In this document: positions 29,026 to 39,884 of the stretch, piece after piece
How positions within the stretch are numbered: position 1 is the stretch's first letter
Layout: every line of letters begins with the position of its first letter
NCBI RefSeq assembly: GCF_014199985.1
Contig: NZ_JACHOS010000005.1
Location: forward strand, 62,001 to 126,000
Direction: 5' to 3'
Length of the DNA: 64,000 nt
From: Methylorubrum rhodesianum
Lineage (GTDB): Bacteria > Pseudomonadota > Alphaproteobacteria > Rhizobiales > Beijerinckiaceae
The notes under the pieces: model-generated
Seen by the model: only the letters and a program-made list of their open reading frames with translations
Told to the model about the DNA's origin: nothing
Database searches by the model: none
Translations under genes and position numbers: made by a program

Positions 29026-30039
29026 TCACGCATTCGACACGGCGACGAGACGCGCCAGCGTCTCCCGCGCCGCTCCGGAATCGATGGCCGCCTGCGCCCG
29101 CGCGACGCCCTCGGCGAGCGAGCCGGCGGCGCCCGCCACCACGAGGCCGGCGCCGGCATTTAGCACGGCGATGTCGCGATAGGCGTTGCGGGCGCCCTCC
29201 AGCACCGCGCCGAGCGCGGCGGCGTTGTGCTCGGGGTCACCCCCGCGCAGGTCGTCGAGGGTCGCGAGCCGCAGGCCGACCTCGCGCGGATCGATGGTGA
29301 AGTGCGAGAGCGCGCCGTCCTCCAGCGCGACGACGGCGGTGGGTCCGGTGGTGGTGATCTCGTCGAGACCGTCGGAGCCGTGCACGGTCCAGACCCGGCG
29401 GCTACCGAGCGCCGACAGCACCCGCGTCAGCGGCTCGGCCCAGGCCGATCGCGAGACGCCGAACACCTGCGCGGTGACCCCGGCCGGGTTCGAGAGCGGC
29501 CCGAGCATGTTGAAGATGGTGCGGAAGGGCAGTTCGGTGCGCACCGGCGCGACGTGGCGCATGGCGCCGTGATGCGTCTGTGCGAACATGAAGCAGAGCC
29601 CGGCTTCCGACAGGCAGCGCGCCAGTGCGTCGGGGGGCAAGCCGATCTTCACGCCGAGTGCCGCGAGCACGTCGGCCGCGCCGGAGCGCGAGGTCGCGGC
29701 ACGGTTGCCGTGCTTGGCAACGGGCACGCCGCAGGCGGCGGTGAGAATCGCGGCGAGCGTCGAGACGTTGTAGCTGCCCGAATGGTCGCCGCCGGTGCCG
29801 ACGATGTCGATGGCACCCTCGGGCGCCGCCACGGGGAGCATCCGTGCCCGCATCGCCGAGACGGCGCCGACGATCTCGTCCTCGCTCTCGCCGCGCACCG
29901 ATAGGGCGGTGAGAAAGGCGCCGGCCTGGATCGGCGTGACCTCGCCGGAGAGCAGGTCGTCGAAGGCGGCGCGCGCCTGCTCGCGGCTCAGCGCGGCGCC
30001 GGACGCGATGGTCGCGAGATAGGTTTTGAAGGCGTCCAT
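29026..30039 (-). CDS. trpD: Anthranilate phosphoribosyltransferase
   Basis: 337 residues. TrpD couples anthranilate to PRPP. The PRPP-binding loop is [14 protein letters not shown] (about 82-95), and [16 protein letters not shown] (about 110-125) is the second family block. [12 protein letters not shown] (about 172-183) is also typical. It is separated from trpG by 193 bases that are mostly a palindromic repeat (30062-30195). Confidence 0.95.
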   Translation of the reverse strand: MDAFKTYLATIASGAALSREQARAAFDDLLSGEVTPIQAGAFLTALSVRGESEDEIVGAVSAMRARMLPVAAPEGAIDIVGTGGDHSGSYNVSTLAAILTAACGVPVAKHGNRAATSRSGAADVLAALGVKIGLPPDALARCLSEAGLCFMFAQTHHGAMRHVAPVRTELPFRTIFNMLGPLSNPAGVTAQVFGVSRSAWAEPLTRVLSALGSRRVWTVHGSDGLDEITTTGPTAVVALEDGALSHFTIDPREVGLRLATLDDLRGGDPEHNAAALGAVLEGARNAYRDIAVLNAGAGLVVAGAAGSLAEGVARAQAAIDSGAARETLARLVAVSNA

Positions 30040-30061
30040 CGGGATCGTGGCTCTGTTCGAG

Positions 30062-30195
30062 CCCTCTCCCCTCCGCGGGAGAGGGTGGCCCCCAAGGGGG
30101 GTCGGGTGAGGGGAGTGCCGTTTCCGGCAAATGCGGAGCCGGCCCCTCTCCCGCCTCGCATCCGCGAGGCACCCTCTTCCGCGAAGGGGAGAGGG
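30062..30195. repeat. Palindromic intergenic repeat between trpG and trpD
   Basis: 134 bases bounded by CCCTCTCCCC (30062-30071) and its exact complement GGGGAGAGGG (30186-30195). Inside are further hairpins: CCCTCTCCC with GGGAGAGGG (30062-30085) and GCCTCGC-ATCC-GCGAGGC near the right end. The layout is that of REP/BIME-like or MITE-like elements. There is no coding frame with family similarity. It must form strong RNA structure within the trp transcript. Confidence 0.75.
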
Positions 30196-30232
30196 AGGGG
30201 TCCTCCGTCAATGCACGCCGGGGCCGGCCTTG

Positions 30233-30835
30233 TCACGCTCGGGCCGCGGACTCCTTGCGCCACGCGGCGGCGATGTCGAGGAAGTTGCGCAGGATCTGCG
30301 TGCCGTGGTTCGAGAGGATGCTCTCGGGATGAAACTGCACGCCGTGGACCGGCAACTCGCGATGCTGCAGCCCCATGATGAGCCCGTCGGCCTCCGCCGT
30401 CACCGCGAGATCCTGTGGGCAGCTCGCGCGGTCGACAACCAGCGAGTGGTAGCGGGTGGCGGCAAACCCCTCGTTGATGCCGCGGAACACGCCCTTGGCC
30501 TCGTGGCGGATGGTGGAGACCTTGCCGTGCATGGGGGAGGGCGCCCGCACCACGTCGCCGCCATACGCCTGACCGATGGTCTGGAGCCCGAGGCAGACGC
30601 CGAAGATCGGGACTTCCGCGCCCAGCTCCCGCACCGCGTCGAGGCAGATGCCGGCCTCGTTCGGGGTGCACGGCCCCGGCGAGAGCACGAGCGCGTCCGG
30701 CGCCCGCTCGCGGATGCCGGCGACGTCGATCTGATCGTTGCGCACCACGTCGATCCGCCCGCAGAGCGGGCCGATCAGATGGACCAGATTCCACGTGAAG
30801 GAATCGTAGTTGTCGATGACGAGGACGTTGGACAT
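30233..30835 (-). CDS. trpG: Anthranilate synthase component II (glutamine amidotransferase)
   Basis: 200 residues from the ATG at 30835. TrpG releases ammonia from glutamine for TrpE. The class I amidotransferase triad is visible as Cys in IFGVCLGLQTIGQAYGG (about residue 84) and His-x-Glu in VQFHPESILS near residue 175. It starts MSNVLVIDNYDSFTWNLVH, as usual. trpE and trpG are separate genes, unlike the trpE(G) fusion of several rhizobia. Palindromic repeats lie on both sides. Confidence 0.95.
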   Translation of the reverse strand: MSNVLVIDNYDSFTWNLVHLIGPLCGRIDVVRNDQIDVAGIRERAPDALVLSPGPCTPNEAGICLDAVRELGAEVPIFGVCLGLQTIGQAYGGDVVRAPSPMHGKVSTIRHEAKGVFRGINEGFAATRYHSLVVDRASCPQDLAVTAEADGLIMGLQHRELPVHGVQFHPESILSNHGTQILRNFLDIAAAWRKESAARA

Positions 30836-30870
30836 CGAACTCAGCCGTAGCACTCCGCGTCCGCCCACGC

Positions 30871-30980
30871 CCCTTCTCCTGAGGTGCCGCGCAGCGGCCT
30901 CGAAGGATCTTCCAGGATTCGCGCGGAATCTGGAGGATCCTCTGAAGCCGACGCGAGCTGCCGGCTCCTCAGGAGGAGGG
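30871..30980. repeat. Imperfect 110-bp palindrome between trpE and trpG
   Basis: CCCTTCTCCTGAGG (30871-30884) faces CCTCAGGAGGAGGG (30967-30980), complementary but for one base. Inner arms AGGATCTTCCAG and CTGGAGGATCCT flank a GCGCG centre near 30920-30925. It is a different sequence from the repeat on the other side of trpG. It lies in the 217-base trpE-trpG gap and is likely a repeat family of this genome. Confidence 0.7.
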
Positions 30981-31052
30981 ATGGGTGGGATGAACCTTGG
31001 TCAAGGGGTGGCGACGCGGAGCCTGCAAGTCAAGACGACCTGCCCACGCCGC

Positions 31053-32603
31053 CTACTGGCCCCGCTTCGCCCGGCTCGCGAACTGTACCGCGTCCTCCGC
31101 TGCGCGGAAGAGGGCTTTGGCCTTGTTGACGCATTCCTGCTGCTCGGACGCGGGATCGGAATCGTAGACGATGCCGGCCCCCGCCTGAACGTGCATGCGG
31201 CCGTCCTTCACGATCGCCGTGCGCAGGACGATGCAGGTGTCCATCTCGCCGCGCGCGCCGAAATAGCCGATGCAGCCGCCATAGGGCCCGCGCTTCTCGC
31301 GTTCCAGTTCGTCGATGATCTCCATCGCCCGCACCTTCGGCGCGCCGGAGACGGTGCCGGCGGGAAAGCCCGCGGCCAGCGCGGAGAGCGCGTCGTGCCG
31401 CGGGTCCAGGTCGCCCTCGACGTTCGAGACGATGTGCATGACCTGGGAATAATATTCCAGAAAGAACGAGTCGGTGACGGTGACGCTGCCGATCTTCGAG
31501 ACCCGGCCGACATCGTTGCGGCCGAGGTCGAGCAGCATCAGGTGCTCCGAGCGCTCCTTCGGATCGGCCAGGAGTTCGTCGGCGAGCGCGCGGTCCTCGG
31601 CCGGCGTCGCGCCGCGGCGGCGAGTGCCGGCGATCGGGCGGATCGTGACCTTATCGTCGCGGACCCGAACCAGGATCTCGGGACTGGAACAGACCACCTG
31701 AAACGCCTCGAAGTCGAGGTAGCACAGGAACGGTGCCGGGTTGGTGCGGCGAAGGCTGCGGTAGAGCGCGAAGGCCGGCAGGGTGAAGGGCGCCTCGAAG
31801 CGCTGCGACAGCACCACCTGAAAGATGTCGCCTGCGACGATGTATTCCTTGGCCTTGGCCACCATGCCGAGGAACGCCTCCGGCTCGGTGTTCGAGACCG
31901 GGGAGGGCAGGGCGAGGCTCGCCGCATCCGCCCGCGCCTCGATCGGCAACGGCCCCTCAAGCGCTTCCGCCACCCGGTCGAGACGGGTCTGCGCGGCCTC
32001 CAGCGCGGCGCGCGCGCTGACGCCCTCGGCCGGGCGCACGGGGGTGACCACGGTGAGCGCGTCGGCCACCGCATCGAACACCACCATCACCCGCGGCCGG
32101 ATCAGGATCGCGTCCGGCACGCCGAGCGGGTCGGGATTCGGCTCGGGCAGGCGCTCCATCGCGCGGACCATGTCGTAGCCGAGATAGCCGAACAGGCCCG
32201 CGGCCATCGGCGGCAGGGCGGCGCTCTGCGCGTCATCGCCCACTGCGCTCTCGGCGATCAGGGCCCGCAGCGAGTCGAGCGGCGCCCGGTCGTCGGGCAC
32301 GAAATCCGAGAGCCCCGCGTCGCGGGCGATCTCGGGCCGGCCGTCGCGGCACCGCCAGATCAGGTCGGGGTCGAGGCCGATCATCGAGTAGCGCCCGCGC
32401 ACCGCGCCGCCCTCGACCGATTCGAGCAGGAAGCCGGGGCCGGCCTGTCCCGCCTTCAGCTTCAGGAAGGCGGCGACCGGGGTCTCCAGATCGGCCACAA
32501 GGGTCAGGCCGAGCAGGCTCGCGCGTCCGGCCTCGTAGGCGCGGGCCGCCGCCTCGTGCGCGGCCGTCGTCGAGCCGGGTTCAGTCATGCCGGGTTCGGT
32601 CAT
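31053..32603 (-). CDS. trpE: Anthranilate synthase component I
   Basis: 516 residues. TrpE makes anthranilate from chorismate. The feedback-binding motif LLES is in GFLLESVEGGAVRGRYSMIG near residues 57-76. The chorismate-binding domain includes IRPIAGTRRRG, ERSEHLMLLDLGRNDVGRVS and the C-terminal GGCIGYFGARGEMDTCIVLR blocks. Start: ATG at 32603 with GAGG ten bases upstream; a second ATG five codons later (MTEPGMTEPG) is an alternative. It follows ppiD by only 8 bases, so no room exists for its own attenuator; co-transcription with ppiD is likely. Confidence 0.95.
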   Translation of the reverse strand: MTEPGMTEPGSTTAAHEAAARAYEAGRASLLGLTLVADLETPVAAFLKLKAGQAGPGFLLESVEGGAVRGRYSMIGLDPDLIWRCRDGRPEIARDAGLSDFVPDDRAPLDSLRALIAESAVGDDAQSAALPPMAAGLFGYLGYDMVRAMERLPEPNPDPLGVPDAILIRPRVMVVFDAVADALTVVTPVRPAEGVSARAALEAAQTRLDRVAEALEGPLPIEARADAASLALPSPVSNTEPEAFLGMVAKAKEYIVAGDIFQVVLSQRFEAPFTLPAFALYRSLRRTNPAPFLCYLDFEAFQVVCSSPEILVRVRDDKVTIRPIAGTRRRGATPAEDRALADELLADPKERSEHLMLLDLGRNDVGRVSKIGSVTVTDSFFLEYYSQVMHIVSNVEGDLDPRHDALSALAAGFPAGTVSGAPKVRAMEIIDELEREKRGPYGGCIGYFGARGEMDTCIVLRTAIVKDGRMHVQAGAGIVYDSDPASEQQECVNKAKALFRAAEDAVQFASRAKRGQ

Positions 32604-32611
32604 GGAAGACC

Positions 32612-34516
32612 TCAATACTCGCCGCCGAGCGCCCGCCGGAGAGCGGTCTGATTGACGCTCACGCCCGCGCTCTTCTGCACCTCGGCGATGAACTCGCCGA
32701 GCAGGTCGTCGGCAAGCGCGGTGCGTAGGGAATTCACGAGCTGCCCGTCGCTCGGCGTGCCGGGCACGAAGGCCGGCACGTTCGCCGCGGTGACCTTGAA
32801 CACCGCGCGGCCCTCGCCGGCGGGCGCCGAGGCGGCCTTGCCGACCGGCGTCGTGAAGATGCGCTCGACGATGTCGGAGGAGAGGTCATCCTTGTTCTGG
32901 TTGCGGGCGATCTCGGTGACGGTCTTCAGCGGGAGGCCCGCCTCCTGCGCCACGGTCTCGATCGCCTCCCCCTTGTCCAGGCGCTCGGTCAGCTCCTTGG
33001 ACTTCGCCACGAGACGCTTCTCGACCTCGGCCTTGGTCCAGCCCTTCACCGCCTCGTCGCGCACCTCGGCGAGCGGCTTCTCGTGCGAGGGGTCGATCTT
33101 GACGACGTCGTACCAGATCGCGCCGCCGGTCTTGGTGCGCAGCACCTCGGTGTCGTTGCCGACATCGGCGCGGAAGGCGGCCGGCAGCGTGGTCTCCTTG
33201 TCCGGAATGCCGGCGACCGGCTGGCCGGACGGATCGTTGCCCTGCGTATCGACCGCCGGAATGCTGAGCAGGGCCAGCCCCTGGTCCTTGGCGATCTCGG
33301 CCAGCGGCTTGGCGGCGGAGCGGGCATCCTCGATCGCGTCCTGCACCTTGTCGAAGCCGCCGTCGCGAACCCGCCGCAGCGCGATCTCCCGGCGGATCTC
33401 GTCCTTCACCTCGTCGAACGGCTTCACCGTGCCGGGCTCGATCGCCGTGACGCGCAGGAGCACGGTGCCGAAACGGCCCTTCACGGGCTCGCTCACCTTG
33501 CCCTGCTCCAGGGCGAAGGCGGCGTTGCCCACCGCCGGATCGAACAGCTCCGCCTTGGTCAGGGTGCCGAGATCGAGCTGCTTCGGGTCGAGCCCGCGCT
33601 CGGCGGCCACCGTCTCGAATGGCGTCTCGCCGCTCTCGATCTTGACTCGCGCCTCGCGTGCCGCGGCCTCGTCGGGGAAGCTGATCTGCTGGATGGTACG
33701 ACGCTCCGCCTGGCCGAACCGGCTCTGATTGGCGTCGTAGACCTTGCGCGCCTCCTCGTCGGACACCTCGTCGGGCTTGGCGAGGGCGGCGGGGTCGAGC
33801 ACCAGCAGGTTGAGGCTGCGATATTCGGGGGCGCGGAACGAGGCCTTGTTGTTGTCGTAGTAGGCCTTGAGCTCCTCGTCGGTCGGGGCGGGGATCTCGC
33901 CGGCGGCGGCGGGCGCGAGCGTCAGCACGGCGGCGTCGCGGCGCTCGGTCGAGTAGCGGTGGACCGCCTCGCGCATCGCCTGCGGCACCGGCGGCTCAGC
34001 GACGATGGCGTCGGCCAGCTGCAGGCGGGCGATGACGGAGCGCTGCTCGCGCACGAACATCGCCTCGTTCAGGCCCGCCCGCTGGAGCGTCTGGAAGAAC
34101 AGCACGCGGTCGAAGCTGCCGTTGGCGTTCTTGAAGCTCGGCTCCTCCTGGATCGCCCGCAGCACCGCCGCGTCGGAGACGGCGAGCCCGAGATCGTGCG
34201 TCTTCTGGTCGAGCGCCGCCTCGGTGATGAGCTGCGCCAGAACCTGCCGCTCCAGGCCCATCGCCCTGGCCTGGTCCGGCGTCAGCGTCCGCTTGAGCTG
34301 GGCTTGGTAGCGCTGGAGCTGGTTCTGGTAGGCGGTGCGCACCTCCTCGGCCGAGATCGGCGTCTTGCCGACCGTGGCAACAGTCGTGCTCGATCCGCCG
34401 CGGAAAAACTCCTCCACGCCGAAGATCGCGACACCCGCGATCAGGAAGGTGAAGATCACCGTGAGCACGACCTTGCCGAGCCAATGCTGGCTGGCACTGC
34501 GAATGGACTGGAGCAT
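32612..34516 (-). CDS. ppiD: PpiD/SurA-like membrane-anchored peptidyl-prolyl isomerase
   Basis: 634 residues from the ATG at 34516. One membrane helix (about residues 14-33, VVLTVIFTFLIAGVAIFGV) anchors it with the bulk in the periplasm. A SurA-N-like chaperone region (about 45-165) is followed by a parvulin-type domain (about 230-360) and a long helical C-terminus. In E. coli PpiD sits beside SecYEG and helps newly exported proteins. It heads the unit ppiD-trpE-trpG-trpD-trpC-moaC-moeA and is divergent from tpiA. The parvulin domain looks degenerate, so isomerase activity is uncertain. Confidence 0.87.
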   Translation of the reverse strand: MLQSIRSASQHWLGKVVLTVIFTFLIAGVAIFGVEEFFRGGSSTTVATVGKTPISAEEVRTAYQNQLQRYQAQLKRTLTPDQARAMGLERQVLAQLITEAALDQKTHDLGLAVSDAAVLRAIQEEPSFKNANGSFDRVLFFQTLQRAGLNEAMFVREQRSVIARLQLADAIVAEPPVPQAMREAVHRYSTERRDAAVLTLAPAAAGEIPAPTDEELKAYYDNNKASFRAPEYRSLNLLVLDPAALAKPDEVSDEEARKVYDANQSRFGQAERRTIQQISFPDEAAAREARVKIESGETPFETVAAERGLDPKQLDLGTLTKAELFDPAVGNAAFALEQGKVSEPVKGRFGTVLLRVTAIEPGTVKPFDEVKDEIRREIALRRVRDGGFDKVQDAIEDARSAAKPLAEIAKDQGLALLSIPAVDTQGNDPSGQPVAGIPDKETTLPAAFRADVGNDTEVLRTKTGGAIWYDVVKIDPSHEKPLAEVRDEAVKGWTKAEVEKRLVAKSKELTERLDKGEAIETVAQEAGLPLKTVTEIARNQNKDDLSSDIVERIFTTPVGKAASAPAGEGRAVFKVTAANVPAFVPGTPSDGQLVNSLRTALADDLLGEFIAEVQKSAGVSVNQTALRRALGGEY

Positions 34517-34743
34517 CGGACGCCCGGGCCTAGATTTCTTCAAACCGCCCCGACCCGCGGGGGCGGGGGACCATATTCGAGCCCCGCGATAGACGATCGG
34601 GGCGGCGGCGCAAAGGGCATGTGTTCCGCCCGCCCAAACGGAAACGGAACGGCCGCAAAGGTCGTTTGCGCGCCTAAGCTTGCTCTGCTAGGTCCCCGCA
34701 CACGTTGAAGCCCTTGGATCGAGACACGGAGAACCGGGACGCC

Positions 34744-35508
34744 ATGGCAAGCGAGGGACGCCGTCCGCTGGTTGCCGGCAACTGGAAGATGAACGGTCTG
34801 CGCTCCTCGGTTCCGATCGTCGAGGCGATCCGCGACGGCCTCTCGCCCGCGCTGACCGACAAGATCGACGTGCTGATCTGCCCGCCCGCGACGCTGATCT
34901 CCTCCTGCGTGGCCGCCGTCTACGGCGCGCCCGTCGCCATCGGCGGCCAGAACCTGCATGCTCGCCCGAGCGGCGCCTTCACCGGATCGATCTCGGCGGA
35001 GATGTTCGCCGATCTCGGCGCCACCTACGTCATCGTCGGCCATTCCGAGCGGCGCGCCTACCATTACGAGACCGATGACGGCGTCCACGCGAAGGCGCTG
35101 GGCGCCCGCCGGGCAGGCTTGCGCGGCATCATCTGCGTCGGCGAGACGATGGAGGAGCGCCAGCAGGGCCGGGCGCTCGACATCGTGCGCGCGCAGCTCG
35201 CGATCGGCCTGCCGAAGGGCGCCACCGGCGAAGACACGGTGATCGCCTACGAGCCGGTCTGGGCGATCGGTTCGGGCCGCACGCCGACCGCGAAGGAGAT
35301 CGCCGAGGTCCACGCCTCCCTGCGCGAGATGCTCGACAAGCTCGTCGGCGAGGAGGCGCACAAGATCCGCATCCTCTACGGCGGCTCGGTGAAGCCGGCC
35401 AATGCCCGCGAACTGATGGCGGTCGAGAATGTCGACGGCGCGCTCGTCGGCGGCGCCAGCCTCGTGGCGGAGGATTTCCTGGGAATCTGCCGCGCCTACG
35501 AGGGGTAG
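34744..35508 (+). CDS. tpiA: Triosephosphate isomerase
   Basis: 254 residues from the ATG at 34744. It interconverts dihydroxyacetone phosphate and glyceraldehyde 3-phosphate. Catalytic residues: K15 in GNWKMN, H100 in IVGHSERR, E170 in AYEPVWAIG. The phosphate loop YGGSVKPAN is present. The 3' end overlaps the convergent cysteine hydrolase gene by 13 bases. It is divergent from ppiD across 227 bases that contain no other gene. Confidence 0.96.
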   Translation: MASEGRRPLVAGNWKMNGLRSSVPIVEAIRDGLSPALTDKIDVLICPPATLISSCVAAVYGAPVAIGGQNLHARPSGAFTGSISAEMFADLGATYVIVGHSERRAYHYETDDGVHAKALGARRAGLRGIICVGETMEERQQGRALDIVRAQLAIGLPKGATGEDTVIAYEPVWAIGSGRTPTAKEIAEVHASLREMLDKLVGEEAHKIRILYGGSVKPANARELMAVENVDGALVGGASLVAEDFLGICRAYEG

Positions 35509-36002
35509 GGGAGGGGCTCCAGACCGAGCTGCAACTCCTCGGGGCCGTCCAGAACGCTGCCGAAATGGTGCCGCCAGAGCGCGGCGCCGAGAGCGGCCGA
35601 GCGGTCGAGGGACGATCCGAAGCTGAGCCATCTGAGCAGGGTCGGCTGCAGGCCCGCATCGAACAGCATGAAGCCGGCCGCGAGGCAGCAGGTCTCGGCC
35701 TGCACCCCGCAGACGAGGACGCGCTCGACGCCGAGCGCCCTGAAATGCTCGATCAGAGCGGGCGGCGGCAGGTAGCCGTGCTTCACGAAGAGGCGGTCGG
35801 CCGGGACCAGCGGCGCCTCATCGAAGGGCGGCGTCCAGCCGAGCTGCCGCGCGAACGGCGTCACCGCCTCGTCGTGCCGCTCGACGGTCGCGACCGTGTG
35901 CAGACTTCGGCCCAGGGCGGCGATGCCCGCGACCACCGCCTCTGGCACGCCGAAGCTCGCCTGGACATCGACGACGAGAAGGGCCTGTCGTTCCGGCGCC
36001 AT
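35496..36002 (-). CDS. Isochorismatase-family cysteine hydrolase
   Basis: 168 residues. The nicotinamidase-like triad is visible: Asp in LLVVDVQASFG (about 12), Lys in LFVKHGY (about 73) and Cys in GVQAETCCLAAGF (about 106). Such enzymes hydrolyse amides or related small molecules. A cis-peptide-type GVQAET segment is typical. The protein is slightly shorter than usual nicotinamidases and lacks their His/Asp metal-binding insert as far as I can see, so the substrate is unknown. It overlaps tpiA tail to tail by 13 bases. Confidence 0.83.
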   Translation of the reverse strand: MAPERQALLVVDVQASFGVPEAVVAGIAALGRSLHTVATVERHDEAVTPFARQLGWTPPFDEAPLVPADRLFVKHGYLPPPALIEHFRALGVERVLVCGVQAETCCLAAGFMLFDAGLQPTLLRWLSFGSSLDRSAALGAALWRHHFGSVLDGPEELQLGLEPLPYPS

Positions 36003-36024
36003 GCGAGCGGGGTCCGGCCCGCCC

Positions 36025-36306
36025 TCAGCCCTGGCGGGCCGGCGCCTTCGCCACGGCCTCCCGGGTCCGCTCGATCATCGACAGCACGGCGACGTAGAAC
36101 GCCTGCTGCAGCGGACTCATGCCGTCCGGTCGGATTCGATCGGAGAGGGCGGCCTGCAATTCATCCATTGCCCCCGCCCGCCCCGCGGGGTCGGGCCGTT
36201 CGAGGGCGATCCGCAGAAGATCGGATTGGATGGCAGCCATCTCCTCGCGGTCGGCGCGGTCGATGAAGGCGGCGAGCCGCCCGGCTTCGTGCTGGAAATC
36301 GCTCAT
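36025..36306 (-). CDS. Small helical protein of unknown function
   Basis: 93 residues from the ATG at 36306, with GAGG and GGAG sequences 5-15 bases upstream. No signal peptide or membrane segment. It is rich in Ala, Glu and Arg and appears all-helical (ADREEMAAIQSDLLRIALER; SPLQQAFYVAVLSMIERTREAV). Its stop is 22 bases before the cysteine hydrolase start, so the two may form an operon. I do not recognise the family. The reading frame is supported by position, ribosome site and codon pattern rather than by similarity. Confidence 0.62.
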   Translation of the reverse strand: MSDFQHEAGRLAAFIDRADREEMAAIQSDLLRIALERPDPAGRAGAMDELQAALSDRIRPDGMSPLQQAFYVAVLSMIERTREAVAKAPARQG

Positions 36307-36544
36307 CTCCGTTTCCTCGCACGGGCCGCCCCCCGATGACCATGCGCGCACCGCGTTTTCCCGGCCACTCCGCTGCCGGTGCGGCGTCTGTCCCGCTTCG
36401 AGTGCGCGATGGCCGGTTGGCGCGGGTGGGCAAACCGTGTAGGAGCCCCCACTTCGTGCAGCGGATACGCGGGCGCGCCGCTTTGGCACGCGACCAGTGT
36501 TCGGCACACCGACAGCGTCCGCGCGAGCGGGCACCGGAATCGCT

Positions 36545-37015
36545 ATGCAGACCGTCCTCATCGTCGTCCACCTCATCATCGTGCTGGCGCTCATCGCCGT
36601 GGTGCTGCTGCAGCGCTCGGAGGGCGGGCTCGGGCTCGGCGGCGGCGGGAGCGGCGGCGTCTCCGGCTTCATGACCGGCCGGGGCCAAGCCAACGCGCTC
36701 ACCCGCGCCACCGCGATCCTGGCGGCCCTGTTCTTCACCACGAGCATCGCCCTGGCGATCATGGCGCATCGCAGCGCCGCGCCCCGCTCGATCCTCGACG
36801 AGGCCGGCACCCAGCAGGGTCAGACGCAGCCGACCAACAAGCCGGTCAACGCGGACAACCTCCTCGATACGCTGCGCGGCGGCGCGGGTCAGGGTGGCCA
36901 GCCGGCCTCGGTTCCGACCGATGCGCCCGCCACGCCGGCGACCCCGGCACCGGCGCCCGCCCCGAGCGTGCCGCCGGCCGCGCCCGCCACGCCGGACGCA
37001 CCGCAATCGCGCTGA
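36545..37015 (+). CDS. secG: Preprotein translocase subunit SecG
   Basis: 156 residues. SecG is the small partner of SecYE. Two membrane helices are visible (about 2-22 and 54-76), joined by the conserved loop LQRSEGGLGLGGGGSGGVSG, then FMTGRGQANALTRATAILA. The C-terminal 75 residues are a Pro/Ala-rich tail (PATPATPAPAPAPSVPPAA), longer than in enterobacteria and common in alphaproteobacteria. Start at 36545 gives the canonical MQTVLIVVHLIIV. It lies between tpiA and pyrG, a conserved order. Confidence 0.94.
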   Translation: MQTVLIVVHLIIVLALIAVVLLQRSEGGLGLGGGGSGGVSGFMTGRGQANALTRATAILAALFFTTSIALAIMAHRSAAPRSILDEAGTQQGQTQPTNKPVNADNLLDTLRGGAGQGGQPASVPTDAPATPATPAPAPAPSVPPAAPATPDAPQSR

Positions 37016-37045
37016 GTGCCGCCGAGCCGCACCATCTGCGGATAA

Positions 37046-38830
<1,785 letters not shown>

Positions 38831-38848
38831 CGTGAGAGGGGAGCCAGG

Positions 38849-39247
38849 TTGACGACGATCTCGGGCCTTCCGGCCTTTCTTGCCTACTTCGCCGTCTCCC
38901 TCGGCCTCACCGCCCTCTACCTCGTGACCTATCTGACCGCGACGGCGCACCGGGAGATCGCCCTGGTGCGCGAGGGCAACCTCGCCGCCGCCCTGGCGCT
39001 GGGCGGGAGCCTGCTCGGCTACTCGATACCGCTCTCGGCGGCGGTGCGCTACGCCGGCTCGCTCCTCGACTGCATCGTCTGGGGCCTCGTCGCGCTGGTT
39101 GTGCAAGTCGCGATCTACTGGCTGATGCGGCCGCTGCTGCCGAACCTGTCGCGGCGCATCGACGAGGGCGAGACCGCGCCCGCAGTCCTGCTCGGAGCCG
39201 CCTCCCTGGCGGGCGGCCTCGTGAACGCCGCCTGCATGAGCTACTGA
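38849..39247 (+). CDS. DUF350 inner membrane protein
   Basis: 132 residues, starting with TTG at 38849, with GAGGGGAG 8-15 bases before. Four membrane helices are visible (about 5-27, 44-64, 68-92, 112-131), with a charged loop RRIDEGETA before the last, as in DUF350 proteins (YjfL type). The repeated half AxxLGGxxLGYxxPLxxAxxxAGS marks the family (here ALALGGSLLGYSIPLSAAVR). It is the first gene of a triplet with DUF1190 and an ATP-grasp ligase. The function of DUF350 is not established. Confidence 0.85.
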   Translation: MTTISGLPAFLAYFAVSLGLTALYLVTYLTATAHREIALVREGNLAAALALGGSLLGYSIPLSAAVRYAGSLLDCIVWGLVALVVQVAIYWLMRPLLPNLSRRIDEGETAPAVLLGAASLAGGLVNAACMSY

Positions 39248-39251
39248 GACC

Positions 39252-39884
39252 GTGGCGGACGACCGCGAGGCTCAGGCCGATTTCGGGCGGCGCAGGCCGG
39301 CCGAGCCGGCTCCGGCCGTTACACCGCCCGACAGGAGCGCGAGCAAGCGCTCGCAGACCGTCTCGACGGTGCTGGTGGCGAGCGCGGGCCTCGCCGCACT
39401 CGGCCTCGGCTCTCTCGACCGGACCGCGCCGTCCAAGGATGTCCTCGTCTACGTCGACGCGGCGGCCTGCGCCGCCGACGGCATCCGCCCGGCGGACGAG
39501 TGCCGCAGCGACTATGCCACCGCCCGCGCCGCCTATCCCTCGACCGCACCGCATTACGGCTCATCGCCGGAATGCGAGGGGCATCACGGGACATCGCACT
39601 GCCAGCCGGATCCGAATGCGCCGACGCAATTCGTTCCCCGGATGGCCGGATACCTGCTCGGCCGCCGCGCCGCCGACTGGGTGACGCCCGAGCCCGTCTA
39701 CGACCACCGCCAGGGTCACGGCGGTCATGATGGAAGTTACTGCACCGGGTCGGGCGGCAAGGTCTCGACCGGGAGCGGAGGCCACGCCTCCTCGGCCAAG
39801 CTCAAGCCCGCCGCGGCGAAGGCAACCTCTTTCGGCGGCTTCGGCGGGAGCGGCAAGAGCTTCTCTTCCTTCGGCAGCAGCTGA
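39252..39884 (+). CDS. DUF1190 (YgiB-type) protein
   Basis: 210 residues from GTG at 39252, four bases after the DUF350 gene. A hydrophobic segment near residues 36-55 (VSTVLVASAGLAALGLGSL) serves as anchor or signal. The conserved part follows: VYVDAAACAADG, then CRSDYATARAAYPSTAPHY, with Cys residues spaced as in YgiB. The C-terminus is Gly/Ser/His-rich and ends FGGFGGSGKSFSSFGSS, also typical of YgiB. The stop TGA shares a base with the next start (TGATG). Its role is unknown, but family members always seem to travel with the neighbouring ligase. Confidence 0.83.
   Translation: MADDREAQADFGRRRPAEPAPAVTPPDRSASKRSQTVSTVLVASAGLAALGLGSLDRTAPSKDVLVYVDAAACAADGIRPADECRSDYATARAAYPSTAPHYGSSPECEGHHGTSHCQPDPNAPTQFVPRMAGYLLGRRAADWVTPEPVYDHRQGHGGHDGSYCTGSGGKVSTGSGGHASSAKLKPAAAKATSFGGFGGSGKSFSSFGSS

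Noticed and set aside
36307..36544. Possible tRNA near secG
   Set aside because: A tRNA-Leu follows secG in some bacteria, so I looked, but no TTCGA loop or acceptor pairing was found.
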